The notes: generated from the letters alone by a model not told the origin. 7,013 nucleotides of DNA from JBDTCS01 sp039923455 (GCA_039923455.1 JBDTCS010000230.1:1-7013), one strand, 5' to 3'. Shown: positions 1 to 6,957, counted from the first letter of the stretch. Numbers and translations are program-made.

Positions 1-681
1 GAACGTGAAGAATAAGACCGGTGCGCCTATTAGCATGACGCGTCGGAGCCACACGAATCTTGTTCCACGGTAGTGAAGGAGAAGCAACAACCCCGAGATT
101 CCTGCCGCAAGTAAGAATCCATCCCGCCACAGCTGAACGATGCCCCACGTTTTGCTCATGTCTGTGGAAAAGAACTTCACGTAAACTCCATCGACCGCCT
201 TCATAAGCGTTGCAAGCAACAACAGGATCATCAACGCCCAATGGTCTTCCTTCGCTCGAAAACTATTGATGATCAAAAAGAATGCTACAGGAGTTACAAT
301 AGCTTCGTGTACCTCATAGACGAAACCGAACTGCTGATTCATCCACGCTCCCCTCGCCCACGAGATGACAAGTGCAACTAGAATTACAAGCAACGGTGCC
401 CAGAAATAGGACCGTCGGATTGTTAGATCTCCGAGAAGCATTCTTTCGAAAAATACTACCAACAAGATTGCGAAAAGCAGGAGTTCTACTTCTCGAACGG
501 AGTGCATTCTGGGGAGAATAGTTTCTAATTGGAAGATCGAGCCGCGCACCATAGTCCCCTGCCACATCAAAAGCCAGACGAGCAAGAGTTTTAAGTTGCG
601 CAGCGTAAAAAGTGCACGCTCCGAAACGGAAGCGTTATCCGCTCCGAGCCACCTACCCATTTGCCTTGCCGCTAACCCCAT
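1..681 (-). CDS. Polytopic membrane protein, O-antigen polymerase/ligase-like, partial (C-terminus beyond left edge)
   Basis: An open frame runs without a stop from 681 to base 1 (227 codons). It is very hydrophobic, with about six or seven membrane segments at roughly residues 37-50, 71-88, 98-114, 136-149, 154-170, 194-207 and 214-227, separated by short basic loops. Many segments, small loops and a place directly after a flippase gene fit a Wzy polymerase or an O-antigen-ligase (WaaL/RfaL) family protein. Such a protein joins undecaprenyl-linked repeat units in the periplasm, or transfers the polymer to an acceptor. The diagnostic periplasmic loop and arginine/histidine residues of these families would lie in the missing part, so polymerase and ligase cannot be told apart. 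ATG at 681 directly follows an in-frame TAA. A second ATG at 660 has an AAGG four bases upstream and may be the true start. The gene begins 25 bases after the flippase stop, which suggests one operon. Confidence 0.72.
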   Translation of the reverse strand, partial: MGLAARQMGRWLGADNASVSERALFTLRNLKLLLVWLLMWQGTMVRGSIFQLETILPRMHSVREVELLLFAILLVVFFERMLLGDLTIRRSYFWAPLLVILVALVISWARGAWMNQQFGFVYEVHEAIVTPVAFFLIINSFRAKEDHWALMILLLLATLMKAVDGVYVKFFSTDMSKTWGIVQLWRDGFLLAAGISGLLLLLHYRGTRFVWLRRVMLIGAPVLFFTF

Positions 682-706
682 TTACTACAAATTTGCTTTC
701 TTGGTT

Positions 707-2431
707 TCACTGTGCATCGTTCGACGAAGCAGCGCTTGGTTTGAATAGTATACTCACTCGTTCCAGAATTTTTCGTGCGGACTCGACTCTGAACACCACA
801 TAACCAAGTATCGTAACTCCTATCAAGATCACACCCCCGAGAACAAGTTGGGTCAGAATTGCAGTGCCACCTATCGCGCTGTTGACGATCAGATGAGCAG
901 CAACGGCGCCAGCGAGCACCGTTCCGAAACAAACAAGGGCTGTTGAGAGGTTGACGCATGGGCCAATCCATCGGGACGCAAAATAGTACTCCGTCGCGCA
1001 TGCACCCATGTTCGAAAGTTGCGTTCCGAGCAAAGCTCCGATAGCACCGTAAGCTCGGATTAGAAAGACATTCACAATAAGATTGAGAATCCCCCATCCC
1101 AATCGATTCCGAAACACGGTTCGCTCCTTGCCGATCGTAACCAATGATGTGACCGACACTCCTCCACCGAAGAGTATAATTGTCAGAGCGAGAATCACCA
1201 CACCCACTCGAAGCAGTGGAACGGAGGAGTCAAATTTTGTACCGTATATAAATGCAACCGCTTGTGGTGCAAACACGAAAAAATATCCACAGAGAGGTAA
1301 GATCACCGTAGTTTGGAAGGAAGTGATCTCCTTTCGGGCTCGCAACAAACGAGGGTACACCGATCCCACATCTACGCCGGATTGTTTGCCCACTCGTTGC
1401 ATATCCTTCTCATCGTCGTGTGCCAAGGAAGAAAATACTGAGACGAGCGCTCCACTAAAACCGAATAAGAAAATATATTCCGTAAAAAGAAGCAACGTTG
1501 AAGCGACCTGGTAGTAGACGATTTCGGTGGAATGCTCACCCAAAAACGCTCGCATCATTAGTACATCCGGTTGCCTGCCGAGGACTGTGCTCAGAAGGTC
1601 TGAGCCCCAGGTCGTTATTCCGTATAGCATAACCGGCGTCAGCACGAACATTCGTAAGGTGCTCGGTTGCCGGATCAAACCCAGCGTGTGACGAGTGACA
1701 CTTCGGAATGCGGCTGTAAACCGAGGCAACACATGCAACCCCAACGATGTCGAACCTCCTGCATGCTTTTGGATTGCAATGTAAAGCCACACAACAAGGA
1801 GCAATGCGTTCAGCCCCGCCGTCGCTGCGTGAACCAGTGCAGCCGAGGTGACGGACAAATTCCCAGTCGTCAACAATAGGACTCCCGACCCGACCAAGAG
1901 CACTCTCGCAATCACACTCCCAAAGAATACGTATCGGACTTCGAGCATGCCGATCAGAGCAAACGTGCAAAATGAGATGCACGATTGGGCGGCAAGAAAG
2001 CCTAGGAGGATCGGCGCCAGCCCAACGAGCGACCCGAGCGATGCGCTCCAATCTGCAGAATACCTCGGTACCACAATCAGCACGACTGCAACAACGAACA
2101 GTAACGCCGCTGTGACAAGCACGCGAAAGGAGAGCAGCCGGAGCAAAAAATACGAAAGACCGCGGGACGTAATGTCGTCTTCTCCTGCATCTCCAGTGTG
2201 CGATACTTTTGCCGTGAACCGCAAAAGGATACCATCAACCCCGACGACCCCGACCAGTGCAAGTGTTGTAGCCAGCGAAAGATAAAATACGTATGGACCG
2301 GAAAGCTCAGGGCCTAATTTACGGACCACGAGAATCGTGTAGAGATTCCACAATCCATAGTCCACAATGCGGTAGAGATGATTCCACGCAAAACCACGAG
2401 TGGCACGCTCTTTTAATGTAAGCGCTGTCAT
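707..2431 (-). CDS. wzx: Wzx-type polysaccharide/lipid-linked oligosaccharide flippase (MOP superfamily)
   Basis: This 574-residue polytopic inner-membrane protein should move undecaprenyl-diphosphate-linked repeat units from the cytoplasmic to the periplasmic face. The N-terminus has the usual layout: a short basic helix (LKERATRGFAWNHLYRIVDYG, residues 6-26) followed by segments around 26-38 and 46-72. Roughly 12 to 14 membrane spans follow in two halves (to about 220, then from about 262). The second half contains the Polysacc_synt_C-like stretch PQAVAFIYGTKF at about 389-400 and a terminal pair of helices at about 497-517 and 526-546. It is longer than many Wzx proteins (about 400-500 residues). 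The extra length lies mainly in two polar, presumably cytoplasmic loops at about 220-260 and 335-370. The start ATG overlaps the stop of the glycosyltransferase gene, which fixes this start and suggests translational coupling. The family assignment rests on the hydropathy pattern, the motifs and the neighbours. A related lipid-linked oligosaccharide transporter of the same superfamily is possible. Confidence 0.88.
   Translation of the reverse strand: MTALTLKERATRGFAWNHLYRIVDYGLWNLYTILVVRKLGPELSGPYVFYLSLATTLALVGVVGVDGILLRFTAKVSHTGDAGEDDITSRGLSYFLLRLLSFRVLVTAALLFVVAVVLIVVPRYSADWSASLGSLVGLAPILLGFLAAQSCISFCTFALIGMLEVRYVFFGSVIARVLLVGSGVLLLTTGNLSVTSAALVHAATAGLNALLLVVWLYIAIQKHAGGSTSLGLHVLPRFTAAFRSVTRHTLGLIRQPSTLRMFVLTPVMLYGITTWGSDLLSTVLGRQPDVLMMRAFLGEHSTEIVYYQVASTLLLFTEYIFLFGFSGALVSVFSSLAHDDEKDMQRVGKQSGVDVGSVYPRLLRARKEITSFQTTVILPLCGYFFVFAPQAVAFIYGTKFDSSVPLLRVGVVILALTIILFGGGVSVTSLVTIGKERTVFRNRLGWGILNLIVNVFLIRAYGAIGALLGTQLSNMGACATEYYFASRWIGPCVNLSTALVCFGTVLAGAVAAHLIVNSAIGGTAILTQLVLGGVILIGVTILGYVVFRVESARKILERVSILFKPSAASSNDAQ
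2428..2431 (-). other. ATGA stop/start overlap coupling glycosyltransferase and flippase
   Basis: Read on the minus strand, the four bases are ATGA. The flippase ATG occupies 2431-2429 and the glycosyltransferase TGA occupies 2430-2428. No good separate Shine-Dalgarno site is seen, so reinitiation by the terminating ribosome is the simplest way for the flippase to be translated. That would tie the amounts of the two proteins together. Confidence 0.85.
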
Positions 2432-3615
2432 GAATGCCCGACGCTTGGATGGATGACGCTTTCAAGCATAGCATAAGATCGCTGTGCAAAGCGGTGCCAA
2501 GTGAATTCTTCACGCGCTCTCATGCGTCCTCGTTCGATCAGTTGAGTTCTCGTAATGCTGGGAAGGTCTATCAGTAGCTTCAATTTTTGTGCAAGATCGG
2601 CTGCGTCATTTTCTAAAAACGTAAAGCCAACATCGCCGATTACTTCCGGAATCGCTCCGGAGTTCGAACCAACGACTGGTACTCCCGCTGCCATCGCTTC
2701 AACTAACACTCGACCGAATTGCTCTGACCACATACCGACTCTACGACTTGGCAAAACCAGTGCGTTGAGCAAGTGCATGTATGCGGTTACTTGAGATTGA
2801 GGCACGGTTCGCACGTGACGAATCTCGGATTGCACACCAAGTCGTTTGGCTTCACGAAAAAAATCGGCCTCGTAATCACCGCTGCCGACCAAAAGCAGTT
2901 TTGCATTCGGATACCCACTGCGCCGAACTTCTGCGAAGGCCTCCACCAGAAGATCCAACCCCTTCATCCAAAGCATTCTCCCGATAAATCCGACCACAAA
3001 ATCTTCAGGTGTCAAACCGAGTTGTTCACGCAACTGCATCAATTCCGGAGTATGAACCGTCGCAAAATGTTTCGTGTCAACTCCGTAGCCGATCCTCTCT
3101 GTGGGTTTTCTAAAACCGGCGTCTCGCAATACGCGAACACCATCCAGATTCGCAGTAAGGGCGGCGTTGAATCGTGGCAGCGACCACGAAGAAATAGTGT
3201 GATAGAAGATGGACGGACGGTAATCGAAGGTGCTGAGCGAGAGGTTGTTCCATGTAAAAAACACAACGGGAATATTCAGCCCGAGCAAGGCCCTCGCTGC
3301 GAGTACTTCCGCCGCGAAGATCGAGAACGGCTCCTCCATAAGATAGATGACCTCGGGCCTCGCAACCAAGATCGCACGGACAAGACCTGAACGGTAGAAT
3401 CCACGGTTCTCATATCCTCTCCAGCCGGCCTTGCCGATCACGATACGATACGGAGCGCCCGCACGAACATTATCCAGAGGGAGCACTCCACCATTCATTC
3501 GCCAGCGATCAGGAACAAGTACTGTTAATTCCACATTCGGCAATGCGCCGAGTTCATCAGCACATCTGCGATAGTGTGCGTTAACGAACATGGAATTGAT
3601 CAGCAATATTCGCAT
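2428..3615 (-). CDS. Family 4 (GT-B fold) glycosyltransferase
   Basis: This 395-residue cytoplasmic protein transfers a sugar from an activated nucleotide donor, probably to the growing lipid-linked repeat unit. The N-terminal Rossmann-like half begins MRILLINSMF and covers residues 1 to about 185. The C-terminal nucleotide-binding half begins near 205 with VVGFIGRMLWMKGLDLLVEA, where R213 and K218 are the usual phosphate-contacting Arg/Lys pair. It continues with LLLVGSGDYE (240-249) and the EX7E motif, E298 to E306 in EQFGRVLVEAMAAGVPVV, the signature of retaining GT4 enzymes. The length is normal for the family (about 350-410). ATG 3615 is chosen because it gives the canonical N-terminus and an in-frame TAA lies eight codons upstream. 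No clear Shine-Dalgarno sequence precedes it. Neither donor sugar nor linkage can be read from the sequence. It is the only glycosyltransferase in the window. Confidence 0.93.
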   Translation of the reverse strand: MRILLINSMFVNAHYRRCADELGALPNVELTVLVPDRWRMNGGVLPLDNVRAGAPYRIVIGKAGWRGYENRGFYRSGLVRAILVARPEVIYLMEEPFSIFAAEVLAARALLGLNIPVVFFTWNNLSLSTFDYRPSIFYHTISSWSLPRFNAALTANLDGVRVLRDAGFRKPTERIGYGVDTKHFATVHTPELMQLREQLGLTPEDFVVGFIGRMLWMKGLDLLVEAFAEVRRSGYPNAKLLLVGSGDYEADFFREAKRLGVQSEIRHVRTVPQSQVTAYMHLLNALVLPSRRVGMWSEQFGRVLVEAMAAGVPVVGSNSGAIPEVIGDVGFTFLENDAADLAQKLKLLIDLPSITRTQLIERGRMRAREEFTWHRFAQRSYAMLESVIHPSVGHS

Positions 3616-3633
3616 AATGACATTCGGTCGGAA

Positions 3634-3683
3634 TTTTTAGCCCGCTTGGGGGATCGTGAGTTTGTGATCCGCTTCCCTAAAAA
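3634..3683 (-). repeat. Nested inverted repeats in the gap between chain-length regulator and glycosyltransferase
   Basis: The 76-base gap (3616-3691) contains an outer inverted repeat, TTTTTAG at 3634-3640 against CTAAAAA at 3677-3683. An inner one, GGATC at 3651-3655 against GATCC at 3666-3670, has a 10-base loop. The two are concentric to within a few bases, so an RNA from the minus strand could form a stem with an internal loop. No T-run follows on the minus strand, so it is not a typical intrinsic terminator. A structure controlling processing or translation of the next gene, which lacks a clear ribosome-binding site, is possible but unproven. Confidence 0.4.
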
Positions 3684-3691
3684 TCAATGGC

Positions 3692-4972
3692 CTATCCTTT
3701 TGAAGTGCCAGACTGTGGCTGTCGGCGCTTTCCAAAACCCAAGGCACGAGTAAAATTGAGAAACTTCGCGTGCTCTTCAGGGTTCTCTCGAACGTGTTCG
3801 GCATAGGAAAGCACTCCAATATGGGCTAGCGAATAGAGCACTCCAATAAATACGCCAAGTAATAGCATGGAGAGTCGATGGGGTGAAGATTTGCGGAAGG
3901 GTGGAGTCGCACGATCCAGTACCTGTAGCGATGGAAGATCCTTTTGTTCATTGATTTTTTCCTGCTCGAGCTCTTGTCTAAGGTAGCCGTTTACCTGCTC
4001 GAGCAGTTTGATCTCGCGCGTGAACTGAGCAACTCTGCGTGAGAGTTCGGGCACAGAATGCAAACCGACGACATACTCACCTACGGATCCGTCATCATAT
4101 TTTTTTAGTGCGTCTTTGGCTTCCTGAATTTGTGCTTTGAGGAGTTCCATGCGATTCGAATTCGGATTCATCTCTCGCGCTTCCACACCAAGCTGTATTT
4201 CCAGTTGCTGAATCTCCGCGGAGAGCCTTGCTGCGGCAGTTACTGTCGAGGTCAGTTGCTCCGGAAGCGCAATCGTCTTGTTCGATTCCTGAAAAGCTTG
4301 GTAAGCGTGATACACACTATCCAATTGTCCCACACGAACTTGATACTCCATCTCGACGAAGACACGTGTATTGTGGGCAACCGTTGTAAGTCGCTCACGA
4401 TTAAAATGATCGAGGCGATCCACATAGAGATTCGCCAAGTAAGCCGAAATCTGCTTGGCACTATCGATCTCCGCGTTCGAAGCGTTCCAGTGCGTCTTAA
4501 GATCCACATCCACCGTCATAATTCCATTGCGAAGTGGCTCCGAGGTCATCGAACTTCGCGCCATAAATGCTGCACCGGCATGGGAGCTATCGAATGAAGC
4601 AAAGTAGCGTCGGACGCGCTTATCATCGGCGATCTCTTCGGAAAGCATGCGCGAATCGAGAATATTTTTGAATAGATCGAGCGCGGGATTCTCTTGTGAC
4701 TTCATCATATCGAGCGCCGAACTACCCGCAAGGAACGACATGAGTCCGCCAGCTACACCTTGCTTCTCGGGTGGCAGTAGTGTGAGTTCGCTCGTGAACG
4801 TCTGTGGCATGAAGAGTGTGAGACCAAATAATCCGAGACCGAAAAACAAGCAGGAGATTATCACGATGCGCTTATGACGCGCCACTACCGTCATATAATC
4901 CAGAATGTGAGGGTCGCGGATATCCTGAACCAATGGTGTATCTTCAGAAAGCTTGCTATTCGTAGTGCTCAC
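3692..4972 (-). CDS. wzz: Wzz/GumC-type polysaccharide chain-length determinant (polysaccharide co-polymerase), no kinase domain
   Basis: This inner-membrane protein should set polymer length together with the polymerase and may contact the outer-membrane exporter. Numbered from the GTG at 4972 (426 residues), it has a cytoplasmic N-tail, TM1 at about 35-55, and a conserved first periplasmic part with LTLLPPEKQG and GGLMSFLAG at about 64-83. Long heptad-like helices follow at about 194-292 and 305-346, then the proline-containing segment LDRATPPFRKSSPHR (352-366) just before TM2 at about 367-388, and a short basic tail. No Walker motifs or tyrosine cluster follow, so any autokinase would be a separate gene. 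The start is uncertain. GTG 4972 has AAAAGAGA about eight bases upstream and gives a typical short N-tail. A TTG at 5053, only three bases after the preceding stop, would add 27 residues (MFLTRELRFF...) that look unlike family N-termini. The frame is open to both. Confidence 0.9.
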   Translation of the reverse strand: MSTTNSKLSEDTPLVQDIRDPHILDYMTVVARHKRIVIISCLFFGLGLFGLTLFMPQTFTSELTLLPPEKQGVAGGLMSFLAGSSALDMMKSQENPALDLFKNILDSRMLSEEIADDKRVRRYFASFDSSHAGAAFMARSSMTSEPLRNGIMTVDVDLKTHWNASNAEIDSAKQISAYLANLYVDRLDHFNRERLTTVAHNTRVFVEMEYQVRVGQLDSVYHAYQAFQESNKTIALPEQLTSTVTAAARLSAEIQQLEIQLGVEAREMNPNSNRMELLKAQIQEAKDALKKYDDGSVGEYVVGLHSVPELSRRVAQFTREIKLLEQVNGYLRQELEQEKINEQKDLPSLQVLDRATPPFRKSSPHRLSMLLLGVFIGVLYSLAHIGVLSYAEHVRENPEEHAKFLNFTRALGFGKRRQPQSGTSKG

Positions 4973-5023
4973 AGTTCGAATCTCTTTTCGTAAACGTCGC
5001 TCGCTTATGCGTGGGGTACTTTG

Positions 5024-5051
5024 AAAAAATCGTAGTTCTCGAGTCAAGAAC
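5024..5051 (-). terminator. Weak hairpin with T-run between exporter and chain-length genes
   Basis: On the minus strand GTTCT (5051-5047) pairs with AGAAC (5039-5035) around a seven-base loop, and a run of six T follows at 5029-5024 after five bases. The stem is only five base pairs, so at best this is a weak or partial terminator. It would reduce expression of the downstream genes relative to the exporter. It makes sense as a non-coding element only if the chain-length gene starts at 4972 rather than 5053. Chance occurrence is quite possible. Confidence 0.22.
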
Positions 5052-5056
5052 AAAAA

Positions 5057-6757
5057 CTACTTCTTCACCAGTAAGAAAATACCGGCAAGTATCGTGATAA
5101 CTTGCGCCGTCAATGCAGTAACCGATGCAAAATTCTTCCAAAAATCGGAGTGTTCCGACGGCACGACGATAGTATCCCCTGGTCCGATGTGATAGTTCTT
5201 CTCGGAACGAGGGTTGATATAGGAACTGGTGCGTGCATTGATAATACGCACAGCAGACTTATCTGCGTTCGAAGCATAACCACCTGCATGCTCGATGTAA
5301 TCATCTACAGTTCCATTCTCGATCAAGATCACGTTACCCTGATTATTCACACTTCCGGTAACATTCACGAATCCGCGTGCCCTCGGAATCCAAATGGAAT
5401 CTTCCTCTCGCATCAAGATATCTTGCGATGCGTCGTGATTGTCGAGCAGTGCGCGGAAGTTCACAACCATTACCGTTCGACCCATCTGTCGCATACGGGC
5501 CGTGAGGTAATTGTATTCATCGTCGGACATGCGGTCTTTGCTCGCAGGCCCCATTTGTTGTAAGCGAATCCATTCTGGATCCTGCTCCCACGAACCTATT
5601 CCGACCCGACGAATAACAGCCGCTTCGTCGATAGAACCAGTTGGCAAAATTCCGCCTGCGCGAGTAAGTATATTGCTCAATCGCGTTTCTCCAAGCTCGA
5701 TCGAATATTTACCAGGATATTCTACTTCACCTGCTATGCTTACAACGCGCTGCAAGTGATACTGGGAAATAGCTCGGACGAAGATTACATCGCCTTCAGC
5801 GAGGGCGACATCTTCGTGCTTCATCATATTTACATAAAATCGTCTCGCGACCGATGGATTCTGTGGATCGAATCTCGCAATTTCTACAGAGTCGGGTTTA
5901 GCCGAAGGCAGAAAACCTCGGGCAAGCGAAATGAGGGTGGAGAGTGAGTCGCCCTCCACAAATTCAATGACGCCTTGATTTACAACCGCACCATTTAGTG
6001 TAACAACTCTCGTAACCGGTGGTACTACGATCACGTCTCCCCCTTCCAGATACGGATTGAGCGAGAGGTCGGTCGATGAAAAATATTTTACCAGATCGGC
6101 TTTTGTGCGAATGGATCCATCCTGCCTACGGACCGTGATATTGCGAAGTGAGGATTGCTTTAAGAATCCTCCGGCTCGATCAACAACTTCACTCAGTCGC
6201 TGTTGAGCAGTTGCCGTCACCACACCCGGAACGAGCACATCGCCAAGCACACTGACTTTCATTGTACGCATTCTGCGAAGCGAAAGCGCGACCTCGGGTT
6301 TTCTATACTCTCTTGCCAAGAGTACACCTATCTTTTTTTCAGCTTCGTTAATCGTAAGTCCATTCGCATCGATTGATCCGGTCTGGGGCACAATCAGTTT
6401 TCCCTCGGGCGTGACTGTGATATCTTGATCCAGCGAATGGGCCGAATAAACATTTAGATAGAGCCCGTCTCCAGGGCCCAATCGGTAGGTAGCGGGGTCA
6501 ATTGGCCCCTCCATCGCCTGAGGGTCTGAGGCAGCACGTATGGCCTGCTGTTGGACCATCAAACGGCTCGTCAGGGTATCCGCGACTCCGGTATTATTCT
6601 GAAACTGCCTCTGATATGCCTCACTCGAAGAAAACTGGGAGTAAGAGGTCCCTGCGATCAAAAGAATGCAAGCAAAAATAGTAGAGCAAGCAGCATGTCG
6701 GAAGGAGTTCCTACGTGGGAATGCTTGCAAATTCTGTTGTATTCTCAACAATTTCAA
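5057..6757 (-). CDS. wza: Wza-type outer-membrane polysaccharide export protein with SLBB domains
   Basis: It should form the periplasmic and outer-membrane channel through which the finished polymer leaves the cell. In 566 residues, a basic N-terminus and hydrophobic stretch (about 21-36) look like a signal peptide ending near SYSQ (38-41). The Poly_export domain follows at about 88-165, opening with YRLGPGDGLYLNVYSAHSLD. SLBB-like repeats start at VSVLGDVLVPG (168), VTLNGAVVNQG (252), VSIAGEVEYPG (339) and VNVTGSVNNQG (464), three of them with a following AGG(F/I/Y). The third carries a charged insert at about 388-427. A hydrophobic helix ends the protein (545-564, then KK). No L-x-G-C lipobox is seen, so unlike E. 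coli Wza it is probably not a lipoprotein. E. coli Wza has about 380 residues; the greater length here comes from the extra SLBB units. The start is uncertain: no in-frame ATG occurs before codon 67, and TTG codons at 6757, 6748 or 6730 are candidates. It heads the visible gene cluster. Confidence 0.92.
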   Translation of the reverse strand: MKLLRIQQNLQAFPRRNSFRHAACSTIFACILLIAGTSYSQFSSSEAYQRQFQNNTGVADTLTSRLMVQQQAIRAASDPQAMEGPIDPATYRLGPGDGLYLNVYSAHSLDQDITVTPEGKLIVPQTGSIDANGLTINEAEKKIGVLLAREYRKPEVALSLRRMRTMKVSVLGDVLVPGVVTATAQQRLSEVVDRAGGFLKQSSLRNITVRRQDGSIRTKADLVKYFSSTDLSLNPYLEGGDVIVVPPVTRVVTLNGAVVNQGVIEFVEGDSLSTLISLARGFLPSAKPDSVEIARFDPQNPSVARRFYVNMMKHEDVALAEGDVIFVRAISQYHLQRVVSIAGEVEYPGKYSIELGETRLSNILTRAGGILPTGSIDEAAVIRRVGIGSWEQDPEWIRLQQMGPASKDRMSDDEYNYLTARMRQMGRTVMVVNFRALLDNHDASQDILMREEDSIWIPRARGFVNVTGSVNNQGNVILIENGTVDDYIEHAGGYASNADKSAVRIINARTSSYINPRSEKNYHIGPGDTIVVPSEHSDFWKNFASVTALTAQVITILAGIFLLVKK

Positions 6758-6785
6758 ATTATGAGATCGGTAAATTTCTGCTCAA
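6758..6785 (-). promoter_or_regulatory. Candidate sigma70-like promoter for the export gene
   Basis: On the minus strand TTGAGC (6785-6780, four of six matches to TTGACA) is followed after 16 bases by CATAAT (6763-6758, five of six matches to TATAAT). Transcription would then begin near 6751, which is downstream of the TTG at 6757 and would force use of a later start such as the TTG at 6730. The match is moderate. If the organism uses Bacteroidota-type promoters, this element may be meaningless. Confidence 0.35.
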
Positions 6786-6841
6786 GCCGCTGACACTTCG
6801 GCAATATGTGTCGTTCTAACGTAGCAAAACATGGAAAAAGT

Positions 6842-6882
6842 AACCGCGAATGAAGGCAAAAATAATTGCCTTACTTTCGGTT
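6842..6882 (-). terminator. Long imperfect hairpin followed by T-run upstream of the export gene
   Basis: A perfect seven-base-pair core (AAGGCAA at 6853-6859 with TTGCCTT at 6866-6872, six-base loop) is extended through small bulges by an outer stem (AACCG 6842-6846 with CGGTT 6878-6882). On the minus strand CTTTTT follows within two bases of the stem end. This resembles an intrinsic terminator for a minus-strand transcript arriving from the right, or a leader attenuator if transcription of the polysaccharide genes starts above it. The plus strand has no T-run after the hairpin. The stem is bulged and fairly AT-rich, so its strength is uncertain. Confidence 0.5.
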
Positions 6883-6957
6883 GCACCATCCGAATGACTG
6901 ACGGGTCAAGTTATCTAAGTGTACGACACCGCGCCGACATTCGTTGGCCAACATAAT

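Noticed and set aside
314..565. Minus-strand open frame of 83 codons near the left edge
   Set aside because: It overlaps, in another frame, the highly hydrophobic frame that is open from 681 through base 1. Its own translation is polar and low in structure, with no family resemblance.
2773..3390. Plus-strand open frame of 205 codons
   Set aside because: It lies opposite the glycosyltransferase, whose GT4 motifs are clear. The plus-strand translation has no recognisable domain and is rich in Arg, His and Cys as antisense frames often are.
4130..4597. Plus-strand open frame of 155 codons
   Set aside because: It is antisense to the helical region of the chain-length regulator, with no family motif and no plausible ribosome-binding site or operon partner.
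5102..5563. Plus-strand open frame of 153 codons
   Set aside because: It is antisense to the last SLBB units of the exporter. It shows no domain-like pattern and is better explained as a shadow.
6894..6956. Short plus-strand open frame of 20 codons in the upstream region
   Set aside because: It is too short, without a clear ribosome-binding site, and its translation resembles nothing known.
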